Below, piece by piece: positions 63,469-64,000 of a stretch of DNA of 64,000 bases (positions are counted from its first letter, which is position 1; every line of letters starts with the position of its first letter). Origin of the DNA: Vibrio metoecus (lineage in GTDB: Bacteria; Pseudomonadota; Gammaproteobacteria; Enterobacterales; Vibrionaceae); the NCBI RefSeq assembly GCF_009665255.1, contig NZ_CP035687.1, forward strand, positions 372,001 to 436,000, read 5' to 3'. The notes beneath the pieces were generated by a model that had not been told where the DNA came from, searched no databases, and worked only from the letters and a program-made list of their open reading frames with translations. The translations under genes were made by a program, and so were the position numbers.

Positions 63469-64000
63469 ATGAGAACAGCGCTCTTCACCTTAATCGCTGG
63501 TTTAACCAGCCTCTCTGCTTCCGCCGCTACTGACCCGTGGACAGCAACTGAAATGCCACTGATGAGCCGCGCTCAAGTGGAACAGGTTCAAGGCAAACAA
63601 ACCTACACCTACGTTCGGTGTTGGTATCGTCCTGCCGCCACACATGATGACCCATACACCACCTGGGAGTGGGCAAAAAATAACAAAGGGGGTTACTACA
63701 CAATCAACGGCTATTGGTGGTCAAGCATCAGTCATAAAAACATGTTTTATACCGATGTTCAGCCAGACACCATTAAACAACGTTGCTATGAAACACTTGG
63801 TGTCACACACGAAACTGCCGATGTGACTTATTTTTCCGCAGATACCCGACTCTCATACAATCACACCATCTGGAGCAATGATTCTTCAGTGCAGCCAAAC
63901 AAGATCAATAAGGTGATTGTCTTTGGTGATAGCCTTTCCGATACAGGCAACATTTTTAATGCCTCTCAATGGCGTTTCCCAAATCCGTCATCGTGGTTTC
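63469..64000 (+). CDS. tlh: Thermolabile haemolysin / lecithinase (GDSL phospholipase), 5' part
   Basis: The first 177 residues of a secreted GDSL-type phospholipase/acyltransferase; the gene runs off the window. Signal peptide about 1-19 (LIAGLTSLSASAA), an N-terminal domain of about 120 residues with paired Cys (VRCWY, QRCYE), then the catalytic block I VIVFGDSLSDTGNIF with the nucleophile Ser. It matches V. cholerae Lec/TLH (beside hlyA in known genomes). Full-length members are about 415 residues. Confidence 0.9.
   Translation, partial: MRTALFTLIAGLTSLSASAATDPWTATEMPLMSRAQVEQVQGKQTYTYVRCWYRPAATHDDPYTTWEWAKNNKGGYYTINGYWWSSISHKNMFYTDVQPDTIKQRCYETLGVTHETADVTYFSADTRLSYNHTIWSNDSSVQPNKINKVIVFGDSLSDTGNIFNASQWRFPNPSSWF

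Overview
The window is almost certainly from the small chromosome (chromosome 2) of Vibrio cholerae or a very close relative. It carries recognisable V. cholerae genes: the haemolysin block (hlyA, hlyB, lipase and lipase chaperone, PrtV protease, start of the thermolabile haemolysin/lecithinase), the vctPDGC/vctA catechol-siderophore uptake genes, the chitin-binding colonisation factor gbpA with its c-di-GMP riboswitch, and the ascorbate (ula) and N-acetylmuramate (mur) sugar PTS operons. HlyA is 741 residues, and as far as I can recall it is nearly identical to the El Tor protein.

Layout. 1-0.4 kb: end of an IS200/IS605-type element with the 5' part of its HUH transposase. 0.4-10.8 kb: deaD, rnb, a DUF3024 protein, pstS, a MaoC-like protein, an FeS-type (6-4) photolyase and gbpA. 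10.9-18.8 kb: a small CxxC protein, then a copper/silver efflux locus (secreted Met/His/Cys-rich protein, cusC-, cusB- and cusA-like genes, cupredoxin) behind a MerR/CueR-type promoter. cusA is broken by a one-base contraction of a G tract. 18.9-24.9 kb: a cupin gene, a DUF3404 histidine kinase, an OmpR-type regulator, a DUF2861 secreted protein (the VxrABC gene order) and a secreted GH101/GH129-like glycosidase. Two promoters here share a nearly identical 25-bp box at the same distance from a TACTAT -10 element. 24.9-26.5 kb: a hexapeptide acetyltransferase and cytochrome b561. 26.6-34.4 kb: the ula regulon, with ulaR and ulaG facing ulaAB-C-F-HAD-D-E. 34.5-35.6 kb: small membrane and unknown proteins. 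35.6-38.8 kb: murQPR. 39.2-43.0 kb: an AT-richer accessory insert (flavodoxin, two paralogous Cys-nucleophile hydrolases, LysR) between two copies of a terminator plus the 3' end of ackA. 43.1-44.9 kb: ackA and a DUF2218 protein. 45-51.7 kb: vct genes with two Fur boxes and an AraC regulator. 51.8-64 kb: a class II amidotransferase, a small PrtV-propeptide-like protein, prtV, lipase and chaperone, hlyB, hlyA and a truncated tlh gene.

From memory, gbpA (VCA0811) and the vct-hly-ula block (VCA0218 to about VCA0257) lie on opposite arms of chromosome 2 in strain N16961. Their adjacency here, with opposite locus order, fits one inversion roughly symmetric about the terminus, with a breakpoint near the cus locus. 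The most unusual items are the VxrABC-like regulatory/glycosidase cluster with its paired promoters, the ackA 3'-end duplication, the tandem CusF domains on CusB, the cusA G-tract frameshift, the free-standing PrtV-propeptide-like protein and the phased TGATT arrays at the ula control region.
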